Shown here piece after piece: positions 34,207 to 42,144 of a stretch of DNA of 64,000 nucleotides. A program made the position numbers and the translations under genes. The DNA is from Deltaproteobacteria bacterium. Its GTDB lineage: Bacteria; JAGRBM01; JAHCIT01. The notes under the pieces are model-generated. The model had not been told where the DNA came from. It made no database searches and saw only the letters and a list, made by a program, of their open reading frames with translations. Within the stretch, counting starts at the first letter, position 1. Each line of letters opens with the position of its first letter. The stretch covers positions 133,021 to 197,020 of the forward strand of contig JAHCIT010000008.1 in assembly GCA_026129095.1 (NCBI GenBank), written 5' to 3'.

Positions 34207-35058
34207 TCAGCCCAGGTATTTCCCGATCAGCGGCTCCAGCCGGCGGCGGGTTTCCGGCGGGATCGCGTCGCGGCCGGTGACGATGGCCGTCTTGAGCGCG
34301 CCGTGGGCCGCACAGGGCTCGTCCGGTTTCATCCGCTCCAGGACCTTGCGAATCACCGACTGCGCGTTCCTGGCATTCTGGAGCAGGACCGCCACCACCG
34401 CATCCGCAGTCACTTCCTCGTCCTTCCAGCAGTCGTAGTCGGTCGAGAGTGCCAGCGTCGCGTAGCCCAGCTCGGCCTCGCGGGCGAGCTTTGCCTCGGT
34501 CGCGTTCGTCATGCCGATCACATCCACGCCCCAAGAGCGGTAGAGCATCGATTCGGCCCGGCTGGAGAACTGCGGCCCCTCCATGCAGACATACGTGCCG
34601 CCATCATGAACGGTGAGCCCGAGTTCACGGGCCGCCACGACCAGATGCCGGGCCATCCCCTCGTCAACCGGATGGCCGTAGCTCACGTGCGCCACGCAGC
34701 CGTCACCGAAGAAGGTGCTTTTGCGGTGTCTGGTGAGATCAATGAACTGCCGGGGCACGACCATGTGGCCGGGGTGGATCTCCTCCTTCATGGAACCCAC
34801 GGCCGAGATGGCGAAAATCCGGTCTACGCCGGCCGCCTTCATCGCCCAGATGTTCGCCCGGTAGGGAACTTCCGTGGGGAGATAGCGATGCCCGCGTCCA
34901 TGCCGGGCGAGAAACACCAGTTCGCGGCCGTTCAGCACCCCGGCCATGAGCGCGTCGCTCGGGCGGCCAAAGGGCGTCTCCACCTCGATCTCGTTCAGGT
35001 TCTGGATTCCATCCATCTGGTAGAGGCCGGAGCCGCCGATGATGCCGATGCGTGCCAT
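34207..35058 (-). CDS. mtnP: S-methyl-5'-thioadenosine phosphorylase
   Basis: MtnP splits methylthioadenosine with phosphate into adenine and methylthioribose-1-phosphate, the first step of methionine salvage. The 283-aa protein has IGIIGGSGLYQM, FLARHGRGHRYLPTEVPYRANIWA, YVCMEGPQFSSRAES and VIGMTNATEAKLARE, all typical of MTAP rather than purine nucleoside phosphorylase of the other type. TDYDCWKDEEVT carries the purine-site Asp pair. It sits in an operon between the diacylglycerol-kinase-like gene (31 bases) and the PfkB kinase. Confidence 0.93.
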   Translation of the reverse strand: MARIGIIGGSGLYQMDGIQNLNEIEVETPFGRPSDALMAGVLNGRELVFLARHGRGHRYLPTEVPYRANIWAMKAAGVDRIFAISAVGSMKEEIHPGHMVVPRQFIDLTRHRKSTFFGDGCVAHVSYGHPVDEGMARHLVVAARELGLTVHDGGTYVCMEGPQFSSRAESMLYRSWGVDVIGMTNATEAKLAREAELGYATLALSTDYDCWKDEEVTADAVVAVLLQNARNAQSVIRKVLERMKPDEPCAAHGALKTAIVTGRDAIPPETRRRLEPLIGKYLG

Positions 35059-35089
35059 AGGGTTCTCCCTTTTGTCCCCGCGGCGGGGA

Positions 35090-36031
35090 TCAGTACTTGA
35101 TGAACTGGATGAGCGGCCCCACCCGAACGGTGATATGGCGCGGAGCGGGCTTTACCTCGCCGTCCAGCATGAAGTCGTAACCGTCATCCTTCAGGTCAAT
35201 GGTGAAGGTCCGCACCAGCTCGTCATAGACCGCGCCCTTGATCTTCGTGCCGAAGTAGATCGCCGGGAGCTGCGCGACAATGTTGAGCGGATTGATCGCC
35301 GCCGCGATGATCTGTGCCTTGCCCGGCACCGCCAGCGTGCGCCCCAGCGGGCTGAAGCCGAGGCCGATTTCCGACACCGTGGAGGCCATGATGACGGTGT
35401 AGTTCTCGTAGGGCGAAGGGTTCTCGTCGCCCACCACCCGCGCCCGGACGCGGGCGAAGATTCGCCGGGCGTAGGGCCCCCACCGCAGCGTGGAGAGCAC
35501 CGCCCGCCCCAGCACATAGACCGCCTTCATCGGGCCCGTGGTTTCGCCCTCGTAGTAGAGCTTCAGGAACGAGGCCGCGAGCCCCAGCCCAAAGATGAAG
35601 CAATGTTCCTGGCCGTTGATCTCCAGCGTGTGCCGCTCGACGATGGCGAACCGGTCCTGCTTGCGGAACTTCGACACCACGCGGTCGAGGATCGACGCCG
35701 GTGAACCGGTCATTCCCCGGAACGAACGGCTGATCGTGTTCATGGTGCCGCCGCAGAGAAGCACCACCAGCGGCAGTGGTTTCCCCGCCGCCTGGTAGAT
35801 GGGAATGGCGCGTGTCAGGGTATGGTGCAGCGTGCCGTCCCCGCCATTCAGGGCGAGGATTTCGATATCGCGGTCCACCAGTTCACGGACAACGCCCTCG
35901 ATCTCGCCGAGCGTGTTCGTCTCGCGAACGACCCCGTGGGGCCCCAGGACGAGCTTCAGCTCCTCGCAGATCACCGGACGCCGCCGGTTCATGCGCGAGT
36001 TGGGATTGGAGATAACGCCGATTCCAGCCAC
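35090..36031 (-). CDS. diacylglycerol kinase-like lipid kinase
   Basis: This 313-aa protein of the DagK/YegS family would phosphorylate a lipid with ATP. It starts (M)AGIGVISNPNSRMNRRRP, then shows EILALNGGDGTLHHTLT, the GGDGT nucleotide-loop motif. PLVVLLCGGTMNTISRS is the second conserved loop. GTG 36031 is used because GGGAG stands 7 bases upstream; a longer frame to 36280 overlaps the divergent gene. The C-terminal half is the beta-sandwich domain. Its exact lipid is unknown. Confidence 0.88.
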   Translation of the reverse strand: MAGIGVISNPNSRMNRRRPVICEELKLVLGPHGVVRETNTLGEIEGVVRELVDRDIEILALNGGDGTLHHTLTRAIPIYQAAGKPLPLVVLLCGGTMNTISRSFRGMTGSPASILDRVVSKFRKQDRFAIVERHTLEINGQEHCFIFGLGLAASFLKLYYEGETTGPMKAVYVLGRAVLSTLRWGPYARRIFARVRARVVGDENPSPYENYTVIMASTVSEIGLGFSPLGRTLAVPGKAQIIAAAINPLNIVAQLPAIYFGTKIKGAVYDELVRTFTIDLKDDGYDFMLDGEVKPAPRHITVRVGPLIQFIKY

Positions 36032-36101
36032 CCGAAACTCCCGTTCCCCTGCCGGAAGGCCCTGTTGGACCCGCCGGAAACCATCGTATACATAACGGGA
36101 C

Positions 36102-36785
36102 GTGGGCCGCCAACCTGATACCTGCCGTTTGGTCCGTCGTGGACACGTTCTGGCCGCGTTCTTCCTGCTGCCACTCGCCCTCTCCGCCTGCGGCGCCAAG
36201 GGCCGCCCGGCGGTGGAGCTCGACGAGTACGAGAAATACCGCGGCCAGACTGTAACGTCGCTGAGGCCCTCGCTCCTCAACTACTATTCCGAGATGCCGC
36301 GCGGCCTGCGCCTCCAGTGCCTGGAACCGCCACCCCGCTACTCCCTGTTCCAGACGTTCACGGCCCGCGGCGGGCCGGGCCCGGCCACCGTGGAGCGCAA
36401 GATCGACGCCGGCGAGACGGCCACCATCAGCAACGTGGTCCGGTACAAGGAAGCGCCGGGCGTCGTTTACCTGGAGGCCCGGCTCGACCGGGACCGGACC
36501 GAATGCATCATCCCGCTGGCCGAGGGGCTCCAGTACCGGCTCGTTTTTACCCGCACGGAACTGGACGACTTCAACCGGCTCCCGCCCGAACTCCGCGGGC
36601 AGATTGTCTCCCGCCAGCTCCGGCCAGGCATGAAGACCGAACACGTGCTGCTCACGCTCGGCGTCCCGCACGAGCGCATACCGGGCGCCCTGCCCGGCAC
36701 CGAGACCTGGACCTACATCCCGCAACTCAACAAGCTCATCTATCTGGATTTCGATGGCGGCGAACTGAAGGGAATGCGGGAGTAG
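36102..36785 (+). CDS. lipoprotein with a SmpA/BamE-like C-terminal region
   Basis: This 227-aa protein has a signal with lipobox LALSAC (Cys about residue 30). The C-terminal 70 residues (LRPGMKTEHVLLTLGVPHERI...TETWTYIPQLNKLIYLDFDGGEL) have the BamE/OmlA-like pattern of a helix followed by a beta strand pair. BamE helps the outer-membrane protein assembly machine, but the similarity covers only the C-terminal part. The start is GTG 36102; the ribosome site is weak. It is complete and ends 67 bases before the prophage. Confidence 0.75.
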   Translation: MGRQPDTCRLVRRGHVLAAFFLLPLALSACGAKGRPAVELDEYEKYRGQTVTSLRPSLLNYYSEMPRGLRLQCLEPPPRYSLFQTFTARGGPGPATVERKIDAGETATISNVVRYKEAPGVVYLEARLDRDRTECIIPLAEGLQYRLVFTRTELDDFNRLPPELRGQIVSRQLRPGMKTEHVLLTLGVPHERIPGALPGTETWTYIPQLNKLIYLDFDGGELKGMRE

Positions 36786-36795
36786 GTAGGAGGCC

Positions 36796-36851
36796 TTACT
36801 CCACCTTGAACAGCCAGACCGGTCCCCATTTCTGCTCAAGCTGTAAGCGCG
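36796..36851 (-). pseudogene. 3' end of a host gene cut by the prophage
   Basis: Reading leftward from the prophage edge, an open frame encodes RLQLEQKWGPVWLFKVE and stops with TAA at 36798-36796. The stop lies 10 bases from the stop of the convergent lipoprotein gene, the same tight spacing seen at 20416/20423. The codons and the aromatic-rich ending look like a genuine protein C-terminus. The rest of the gene should lie beyond the far end of the prophage, outside this window. Its identity cannot be told from 17 residues. Confidence 0.6.
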
Positions 36852-36966
36852 TGTCATAAACCGGCGCGAAAAGTTGTCATAAACGCCTTTCCGGCGGGTT
36901 TCACTTTTTGAGTCGATTCGTTTCACTTTTTGAGGGTCAGGGACGGCGCGGGTTTCAGTTTTTGCT
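36852..36966. repeat. prophage terminus: tandem transposase-site-like repeats
   Basis: TGTCATAAAC occurs at 36852 and 36875. GTTTCACTTTTTGAG occurs at 36898 and 36920, and the near copy GTTTCAGTTTTTGCT at 36952. The starts are spaced 23, 23, 22 and 32 bases. Tandem sites of about 22 bp are typical of transposon ends bound by MuA or TnsB-type transposases, and the outer end begins TG as expected. The five host bases next to it are GCGCG, the predicted target duplication. Confidence 0.65.
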
Positions 36967-37036
36967 GGGGCCGGCTCCGCCAGGATCGCTGGCTCGGCCG
37001 GGGCACTTCACAACACAACGGTGTTCTTTTGATGGA

Positions 37037-37480
37037 TCAGGCCGGCGCGGCGGCGGTCTTGCGGGCCTTCGCCCGCGCGAGCCGGGCGGCCTGCCTCGAT
37101 CGCACCGCCTCGCGCTTCTGCTCCAGTTCGGCCTTCACCGCCTTCCGGTAGGCCGGGTCGCGGAGCATCCGGATGATTCGGTCGTAGGGTCCGGGCCGGA
37201 CTGAAACCGGCGATGAGGGGGTAAGGTCTCCCGGGAATGGGGGCCGCGACAGTGGCGCCTGCTGTGACGAACTCTCCTGCGGCCGACAGCCGCCCAGGAT
37301 GCCCGCCCGGCGGACTCGTTCCCCGGCCGTCAGCGGCTCGCCAGGCTTGGCCTGCCGGCGCGCCCGTGGCCTGGCCGTGGGCGGACCCGGGGAGGCCTTC
37401 CGCCTGGCGGCCAGCCGTTCGCGGAGGCCGGGCCGCGAAGCGCGGCCTTTTGGTCCGTTCTTTCGAGTTAAGATTCCCAT
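37037..37480 (-). CDS. small strongly basic phage protein at the prophage tip
   Basis: This 147-aa protein is full of Arg, Lys and Ala (RASRPGLRERLAARRKASP and ARLARAKARKTAAAPA), with a short folded patch (YDRIIRMLRDPAYRKAVKAELEQKREAV). ATG 37480 follows GGAGGAAA by 5 bases. It is the last gene of the late strand, beyond the tail fibres. In Mu this tip position holds com/mom, but no Mom or Com motif (such as a zinc finger) is visible here. Its role is unknown; nucleic acid binding is likely from charge alone. Confidence 0.6.
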   Translation of the reverse strand: MGILTRKNGPKGRASRPGLRERLAARRKASPGPPTARPRARRQAKPGEPLTAGERVRRAGILGGCRPQESSSQQAPLSRPPFPGDLTPSSPVSVRPGPYDRIIRMLRDPAYRKAVKAELEQKREAVRSRQAARLARAKARKTAAAPA

Positions 37481-37502
37481 GCGCTTTTCCTCCGTCACTC
37501 GC

Positions 37503-39617
37503 TCAGGTGTCGAGCGTCACGGTTTCCCAGCCGCCCGCGCCGTCGCTGACCCTCAGCTTCCCGCTCGACAGGTCGAGCCGGATGTAGGCCGCCGGAGCCC
37601 CTTCTGGATCATCCATACTGTCTCCGAGCCGGTCCGGCGTCAGCGCCGAGACCGTCCCGCTGTAACCCGCGTGCACCGTGCTCGCGCGTGTCTCCTGGGT
37701 GAGGTGAACCACTGTGAGACCCTGGGAATCGTCATCGATCCCCACGACAGCATCATCGGCCAGAACCGACTGGCCGTCCAGCAGGACGAGCGGCGCCAAC
37801 CCGTCGTCGTGATGGAAGCTGCCCGGACCCAAAACGGTCCGCCCACGGCCGATCACCACGGTACCGGCGGTGGTGATCAGACCGCCGATGACACCCGCTC
37901 CGGCACCGTTGGATATGGCGACATCATCCAGGACGAGCCGTGAGCCGGTCTCAGGATTACCTCCAGCAGTACCGGTAATGAGGAGCTGCGCGTCCTCGCC
38001 GGAGAGACCTTCGACCTCAAATGGACCCCCGCTGAACCGGGGGGTACCGGCCAGTATCGCCCTGGCGGTCTCCACCGACTCCTCCTCGGTAATTTCCAGC
38101 GTGATGACGATGGGGCTGGCGTTGCCCCCCGTCGAGTAGCTGTTGCGCGCATTCACGAACTCAATGCCCTCGACCGGCCATATCTGGAGTTCGCCGAACG
38201 GCACGCCGCCGACAGGGACGGAGATATTACTCCGGCACCGGATACGGGCGCCCGGCGCGCCCTCTGCAATGGCGTCCATGAGGAACTCCATCATGGACTC
38301 CCAGTCGCTGAAGACCGTGGAGCCATCCGGAGTCGCGCCGGAATCGAACACCAGCTCTACGATCCCGGCCGACGCGCCGGACGTGGGCCCCAGCACCGGC
38401 CAGCCGTCAGAGTCCACTGACAGCACACGCTTCCACATGCCTTCGTGAAAGGCTGCACCTGAAACTGGTGCCATCGGAAGAAATGGGCCGGGTGTTCCGA
38501 GCAGAGGACCAACGAATGCAGCCAACTCCGCGCCCGACTGCGTTCGGTCAAGCATGACCAGCGCCGGGCCGTCAGGGAGCTGAACCGCGTAGGTCGAGAT
38601 GCGCGTGGAGCCGTCCTTGCCGTCGCGGCGGATAGCCGCCCGCCAGCGCCGGAGTCCGAGGGCGGTCTCGGCCGTCGGTGACCCAGCCGTGAACACCACC
38701 GCGACCTGCGGGTCCGAGTGGTCATACCAGCCGACGCTGAAGCCGTCGGTACCGGCGTCGCCATCGAGCGCCTGGATGTCTTCCAGGCGTGCCGCCTCGC
38801 GGGCCGTCGCGCCGGAATAGAGCGCGAACCTCAGGCTCGCCATCGCCACGCCGAGCTGTGTGCCGATGTCGTAGACCTCGCTCCAGCTCCCGCTGTCCTT
38901 GATATATGCCTTCCCGGCGGCGGCATCGACGGCGAGGTCCATGTCCTCGCCCGTGCCGTTGTCAGGAGGCCCATCCGTGTCGAGGATCGCTCCGCCGGCG
39001 GTGACGCCGAGAAGCTCCCAGCCGGTGCGGCCGTGCCGGTACCAGATCGCGTTCTGCCCGTCTCCGGCGGCGGTATCGCGGGCGAGGGAGCCCGGATTCC
39101 CGAGCTCAGGCGGCGGCGCACCCTCGTAGCTGCCCTCGAAAAACTCGATCTCGTAAGGGAGGATTTCGGCCGTCACCGTGTCCGGGAGCGGCTCGCCCTC
39201 TGAGGTGGCGTCGCCGAGGACGCCCTCGTCGAAGCCCATGAGCTGGCCGGTGTCCGCGCCGCCCTCGCCGACCGGCTCGCCGGCCGGGCCGCGAAGCTGG
39301 CCGCTGAAGGCCCACTCGCCGCCCGACTTGACGTAGAAATCGAGGCCGGGCGAGGCGGTGTCGACGTAGAACTGTCCATCGGAGCCGGTCTCGTTTCCGG
39401 GAGCGCCGCTCCCGGTGAGCCACTGGAGCGCGCTCTCGCCGGCCGGGACGGTCCAGACTCCGCCCTTCCAGATGCGGATGACCGGCGCGCCGTCGCCGGG
39501 GCCAGTGAGCACGACGCGGATGTCGCCCTCGCGGTTGCCGGCATCCGGCAGGTCCGGGACCGTCGCGACGGGATCCCGCCAGTTTCGTAGGGCCCCGGGT
39601 AGTCTCGTAATCTGCAT
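37503..39617 (-). CDS. large phage tail fibre/side-tail protein
   Basis: This 704-aa protein has a Gly/Asp-rich modular build, with short repeated units (GSGAPGNETGSDGQFYVDTASPGLDFYVKS, then GQLRGPAGEPVGEGG) common in phage fibres. The last third (about 470-640: VVIGRGRTVLGPGSFHHDDGL, VLDDVAISNGAG) looks like a beta-helical, receptor-facing region. The C-terminus ends in a small beta tip (YIRLDLSSGKLRVSDGAGGWETVTL). It is placed after the collar-type fibre gene. Host receptor specificity cannot be inferred. No separate fibre-assembly chaperone was identified. Confidence 0.75.
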   Translation of the reverse strand: MQITRLPGALRNWRDPVATVPDLPDAGNREGDIRVVLTGPGDGAPVIRIWKGGVWTVPAGESALQWLTGSGAPGNETGSDGQFYVDTASPGLDFYVKSGGEWAFSGQLRGPAGEPVGEGGADTGQLMGFDEGVLGDATSEGEPLPDTVTAEILPYEIEFFEGSYEGAPPPELGNPGSLARDTAAGDGQNAIWYRHGRTGWELLGVTAGGAILDTDGPPDNGTGEDMDLAVDAAAGKAYIKDSGSWSEVYDIGTQLGVAMASLRFALYSGATAREAARLEDIQALDGDAGTDGFSVGWYDHSDPQVAVVFTAGSPTAETALGLRRWRAAIRRDGKDGSTRISTYAVQLPDGPALVMLDRTQSGAELAAFVGPLLGTPGPFLPMAPVSGAAFHEGMWKRVLSVDSDGWPVLGPTSGASAGIVELVFDSGATPDGSTVFSDWESMMEFLMDAIAEGAPGARIRCRSNISVPVGGVPFGELQIWPVEGIEFVNARNSYSTGGNASPIVITLEITEEESVETARAILAGTPRFSGGPFEVEGLSGEDAQLLITGTAGGNPETGSRLVLDDVAISNGAGAGVIGGLITTAGTVVIGRGRTVLGPGSFHHDDGLAPLVLLDGQSVLADDAVVGIDDDSQGLTVVHLTQETRASTVHAGYSGTVSALTPDRLGDSMDDPEGAPAAYIRLDLSSGKLRVSDGAGGWETVTLDT

Positions 39618-39630
39618 CTCGTCTCTCCGT

Positions 39631-40041
39631 TCAGGCGACCCGGATCCCGTACAGGAACCGGCCGTAGACCGTGTGTCCCGAGCCGAGCGAGCCCGTCTCG
39701 CGCAGCCTGAGGCGCTGGGGCACCGAGTCGATCTGGAGTGTGCGGCGGCCGGCGCCCATCGTGATCTCGCCCTCCTGGTCCTCCATCGGCTCCCAGACCG
39801 ATGTGGAGGTGTCCTGGTTCAGGGCCCCCTCGCTGGCGAAGAGCTGCTCGGCCGGGTCCGACGGCAGCGGCTGGCCAGGGTCGGTGTCGCACCCTTCGAC
39901 CGCGATGACCGCGCCGCTGAAATCATCGAGGCCAGCACCCTCGCCGTAGATCTGGATCCGGACATCCTCGGCCTGCGGCTGCCGGAGCACCGCCAGCTGG
40001 CCGGCCTGGAGGGCGAACCGCTGCTCCTTCCACTGGATCAC
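39631..40041 (-). CDS. phage tail-region protein of unknown function
   Basis: This 136-aa protein starts with GTG 40041, overlapping the previous stop as GTGA. It is mostly beta by appearance (EDVRIQIYGEGAGLDDFSGAVIAV, GRRTLQIDSVPQRLRLRETGS, GHTVYGRFLYGIRVA). Its place between two fibre-region genes suggests a role in the fibre or baseplate. No family is recognised. Confidence 0.6.
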   Translation of the reverse strand: MIQWKEQRFALQAGQLAVLRQPQAEDVRIQIYGEGAGLDDFSGAVIAVEGCDTDPGQPLPSDPAEQLFASEGALNQDTSTSVWEPMEDQEGEITMGAGRRTLQIDSVPQRLRLRETGSLGSGHTVYGRFLYGIRVA

Positions 40042-40349
40042 CTGCCACCTCCGTTTCGCCCGCCGCGTTCGGTGAGCACGGCGAGCTGGGTGGCGAGCGC
40101 CACCAGCGCATGGCGCGTTTCCTTCAGCTCCGCCACGGCATCTCCCATCGCCTGCTCGACGGGCCGCACGCGCAGCTCGATGTAGGCCATCGTCGCCGCC
40201 CAGTTCACCGCGAACGACCCCACGAGCACCGCCACGAGATGCTTCCACCGGACGAAGATTTCCGGAGCGTCGATCGGCGCACGGCGGCCTCCGTCGCGGG
40301 TAGGCGACTGCAGCGAGCCCCCGGCGTCGAGTTCCTGCGGATAGAACAT
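40038..40349 (-). CDS. small phage membrane protein
   Basis: This 103-aa protein has one membrane segment (HLVAVLVGSFAVNWAATMAYIEL, about 37-59), followed by a coiled coil (RPVEQAMGDAVAELKETRHALVALATQLAVLTE). Its start overlaps the stop of the fibre gene as ATGA. Single-helix proteins with a coiled coil occur as phage holins or accessory lysis proteins, but this one lies far from the endolysin. Function is left open. Confidence 0.6.
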   Translation of the reverse strand: MFYPQELDAGGSLQSPTRDGGRRAPIDAPEIFVRWKHLVAVLVGSFAVNWAATMAYIELRVRPVEQAMGDAVAELKETRHALVALATQLAVLTERGGRNGGGR

Positions 40350-41362
40350 CAGTAGATCCTCATGGCGTACTGGAAGCCCCGGTAGGCTGGAACATGGTTC
40401 GCCGTGGACACAGAGTGCGTGTGCGCCGTCAGGTGGTTGTTGATGGCGCCGCCGCCGACCACCGAGGTGTTGTTTTCGATGACTTCGTTTCCTGGCGAGG
40501 CGGTGGTCGGGTTCGTGCCGGTCGTGTGGCTGTGCGTATCGGAGCCGCCGGACGGCGTCGAGGCGACTTCGGCCGACGCCGCCGCGCCCCGGACGAACCG
40601 GTTCGTCAGGTCCGGGACCGCAAGCCCGTGGAAGGGCGAGCGAGGCTGGCTTACGGTGCCGCCCGTGAGGGCGATCCAGTTCGAGGGCAGCGCGTCGGCG
40701 GACCCCTTCCGGATCCAGGGCACGGGCATGCCGACCGGCAGGGCCAGGTCGGAATCCGCGAGCGGTTTCGCCGGGAACGTCACGGTGACGGTTCCGATGC
40801 CGTTCGTCGCCCAGTTGCACAGGAAAAACCTCGTCGGGTCTGCCACCGACCGGACGCCGTTCGTCCATGCGAATTCGGCGACTCCGTCGGCACCGGCCGT
40901 GACGAGCTCGAACACTGGCCGGTTCGTTTCAGGGTCGAAGCCGCTGAAGTGCAGATACAGCCCGCCGGAGTTCGACTCCGGAAGGTCGCTCTTGTCGCGG
41001 TCGGCGGACGGTTCGTACCAGTAGCCGTTCACGAGGATCCGGCAGGAGGAGGGCAGCCGGACGGTGTTCGGCGCCGGTGAAGTGACATCCGACCCGGCGA
41101 ACATCCGGTTTCCGAAGAGGCGGTAGAGTTCGGCGGCCTTGCGGGCATGGGCCCTCACCGAGGAATCGCGCACGTCGGCACCGATCAGGTCCGACAGCTG
41201 CTGGGCGACCGCCGTGACGCGGCGGTTCAGGCCCCGCCCGGTCTTGTTGGACGGCGCGGTCTCGTCACCGCCCTGTACGAGATCAGAGGTCTCGATCTTC
41301 GGGACGTCCGCCTCGAAGGCTGCATAGCGGTCTGCCGGTGCTGGATCTGCGAATACGCCCAT
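40349..41362 (-). CDS. phage tail fibre with collar domain
   Basis: This 337-aa protein carries a C-terminal tail-collar region: LPVGMPVPWIRKGSADALPSNWIALTGGTVS, followed by a His/Thr-rich stretch (GGSDTHSHTTGTNPTT and HLTAHTHSVSTANHVPAYRG). The first pattern is a phage tail collar domain of the T4 gp12 type. The HxH segments often bind metal ions in a trimeric receptor-binding tip. The N-terminal 130 residues are helical and probably attach to the baseplate. A 30-bp motif stands 31 bases ahead of its ATG. Confidence 0.82.
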   Translation of the reverse strand: MGVFADPAPADRYAAFEADVPKIETSDLVQGGDETAPSNKTGRGLNRRVTAVAQQLSDLIGADVRDSSVRAHARKAAELYRLFGNRMFAGSDVTSPAPNTVRLPSSCRILVNGYWYEPSADRDKSDLPESNSGGLYLHFSGFDPETNRPVFELVTAGADGVAEFAWTNGVRSVADPTRFFLCNWATNGIGTVTVTFPAKPLADSDLALPVGMPVPWIRKGSADALPSNWIALTGGTVSQPRSPFHGLAVPDLTNRFVRGAAASAEVASTPSGGSDTHSHTTGTNPTTASPGNEVIENNTSVVGGGAINNHLTAHTHSVSTANHVPAYRGFQYAMRIY

Positions 41363-41392
41363 GACGGTCCGGAGTGGCCTCCGCTCCTGACC

Positions 41393-41422
41393 TTACGCGG
41401 GGGCGGTTCCGGTTTGCGGGAC
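41393..41422 (-). promoter_or_regulatory. 30-bp element, copy 1, ahead of the fibre genes
   Basis: On the minus strand the 19-mer GTCCCGCAAACCGGAACCG is followed by CCCCCG and CGTAA. It matches the element at 60407-60436 at 27 of 30 positions in the same orientation. It sits 31 bases ahead of the fibre gene at 41362. It is a candidate phage late promoter or activator site. Confidence 0.45.
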
Positions 41423-41430
41423 CGTCGCGG

Positions 41431-42144
41431 TCATTCCCACAGGTCCGATGGCAGCCCCCAGACGCCGCCGTATTCCGCCGCCCCGCCGTGGAGCAGCTGG
41501 CCGCCGTTGTAGTCCGCGCCGTCGTAGCGGTAGGGGTGCCCGGTCTCGGAAGCGAACACGGTCGCGTAGTAGGTGTGATCGCCGTCCGGATCGTAAAGAT
41601 AGAACAGGAACCGGTAGGGCCTTGACCTTGCCGGTTTCACGAGGCGGACCTGGTTCAGGAGGCGCCGCCAGGCGTGAACGTCCGGGATCTGGTCTTCCGA
41701 ATTCAGATAGATCACCACGTCGAACAGTGCCCAGGCGAGCCAGCCGAAATCGATCATTCCGTCGTGGACCCACGTTCCGTCGTAATAGGTCTCCGACCGG
41801 TCCTCGAGGATCTCCACGCGGGGGAACCCGAGCAGCACGAGCGCGGCCACCATGCCGGGGTCGGTGCCCGCCGACCGCCAGGTGGCGTGCGCCGCGATGA
41901 CCCGGGCCCGGTAATGGTCCTCCGTTTCGCCGGTCGCGGGATCGATCGCCCGGGCGCGGCCGTGGCGCCGGAGTGCCTCGCCTTCCGAGAACCGGGGGAA
42001 CCGGAGCGTCCGGGCCAGCTCCAGCTCGTCCTGCCGCTTCTGGAGCGTTTCGGTGAGCGTCTCCCACAGGCCGTGGATTTTCTTCCCGGCGTCCCACAGC
42101 CACGGCACGTTCAGCCAGTCGCGGAAATACTCGATGACGGTCAC
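41431..42144 (-). CDS. baseplate/tail protein, Mu gp48 or tail protein I-like
   Basis: This 237-aa protein starts with GTG 42144, overlapping the stop of the J-like gene as GTGA. It has the position and size of the last wedge protein of contractile tails (Mu gp48, P2 gpI). FDVVIYLNSEDQIPDVHAWRRLLNQVRLVKPARSRPYRFLFY and AATWRSAG-like helices fit the tail-tip part. The C-terminus (YNGGQLLHGGAAEYGG) is Gly-rich. Assignment rests mainly on gene order. Confidence 0.7.
   Translation of the reverse strand: MTVIEYFRDWLNVPWLWDAGKKIHGLWETLTETLQKRQDELELARTLRFPRFSEGEALRRHGRARAIDPATGETEDHYRARVIAAHATWRSAGTDPGMVAALVLLGFPRVEILEDRSETYYDGTWVHDGMIDFGWLAWALFDVVIYLNSEDQIPDVHAWRRLLNQVRLVKPARSRPYRFLFYLYDPDGDHTYYATVFASETGHPYRYDGADYNGGQLLHGGAAEYGGVWGLPSDLWE

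Noticed and set aside
33222-34280. Plus-strand open frame of 352 codons opposite the PfkB kinase gene
   Set aside because: It is a shadow of the well-recognised kinase, with no signal, domain or ribosome site.
36852-36966. Repeat array as a CRISPR
   Set aside because: The repeats are short (10-15 bp), change type half way and have spacing of 22-32 bases starting inside one another; no cas genes are near.
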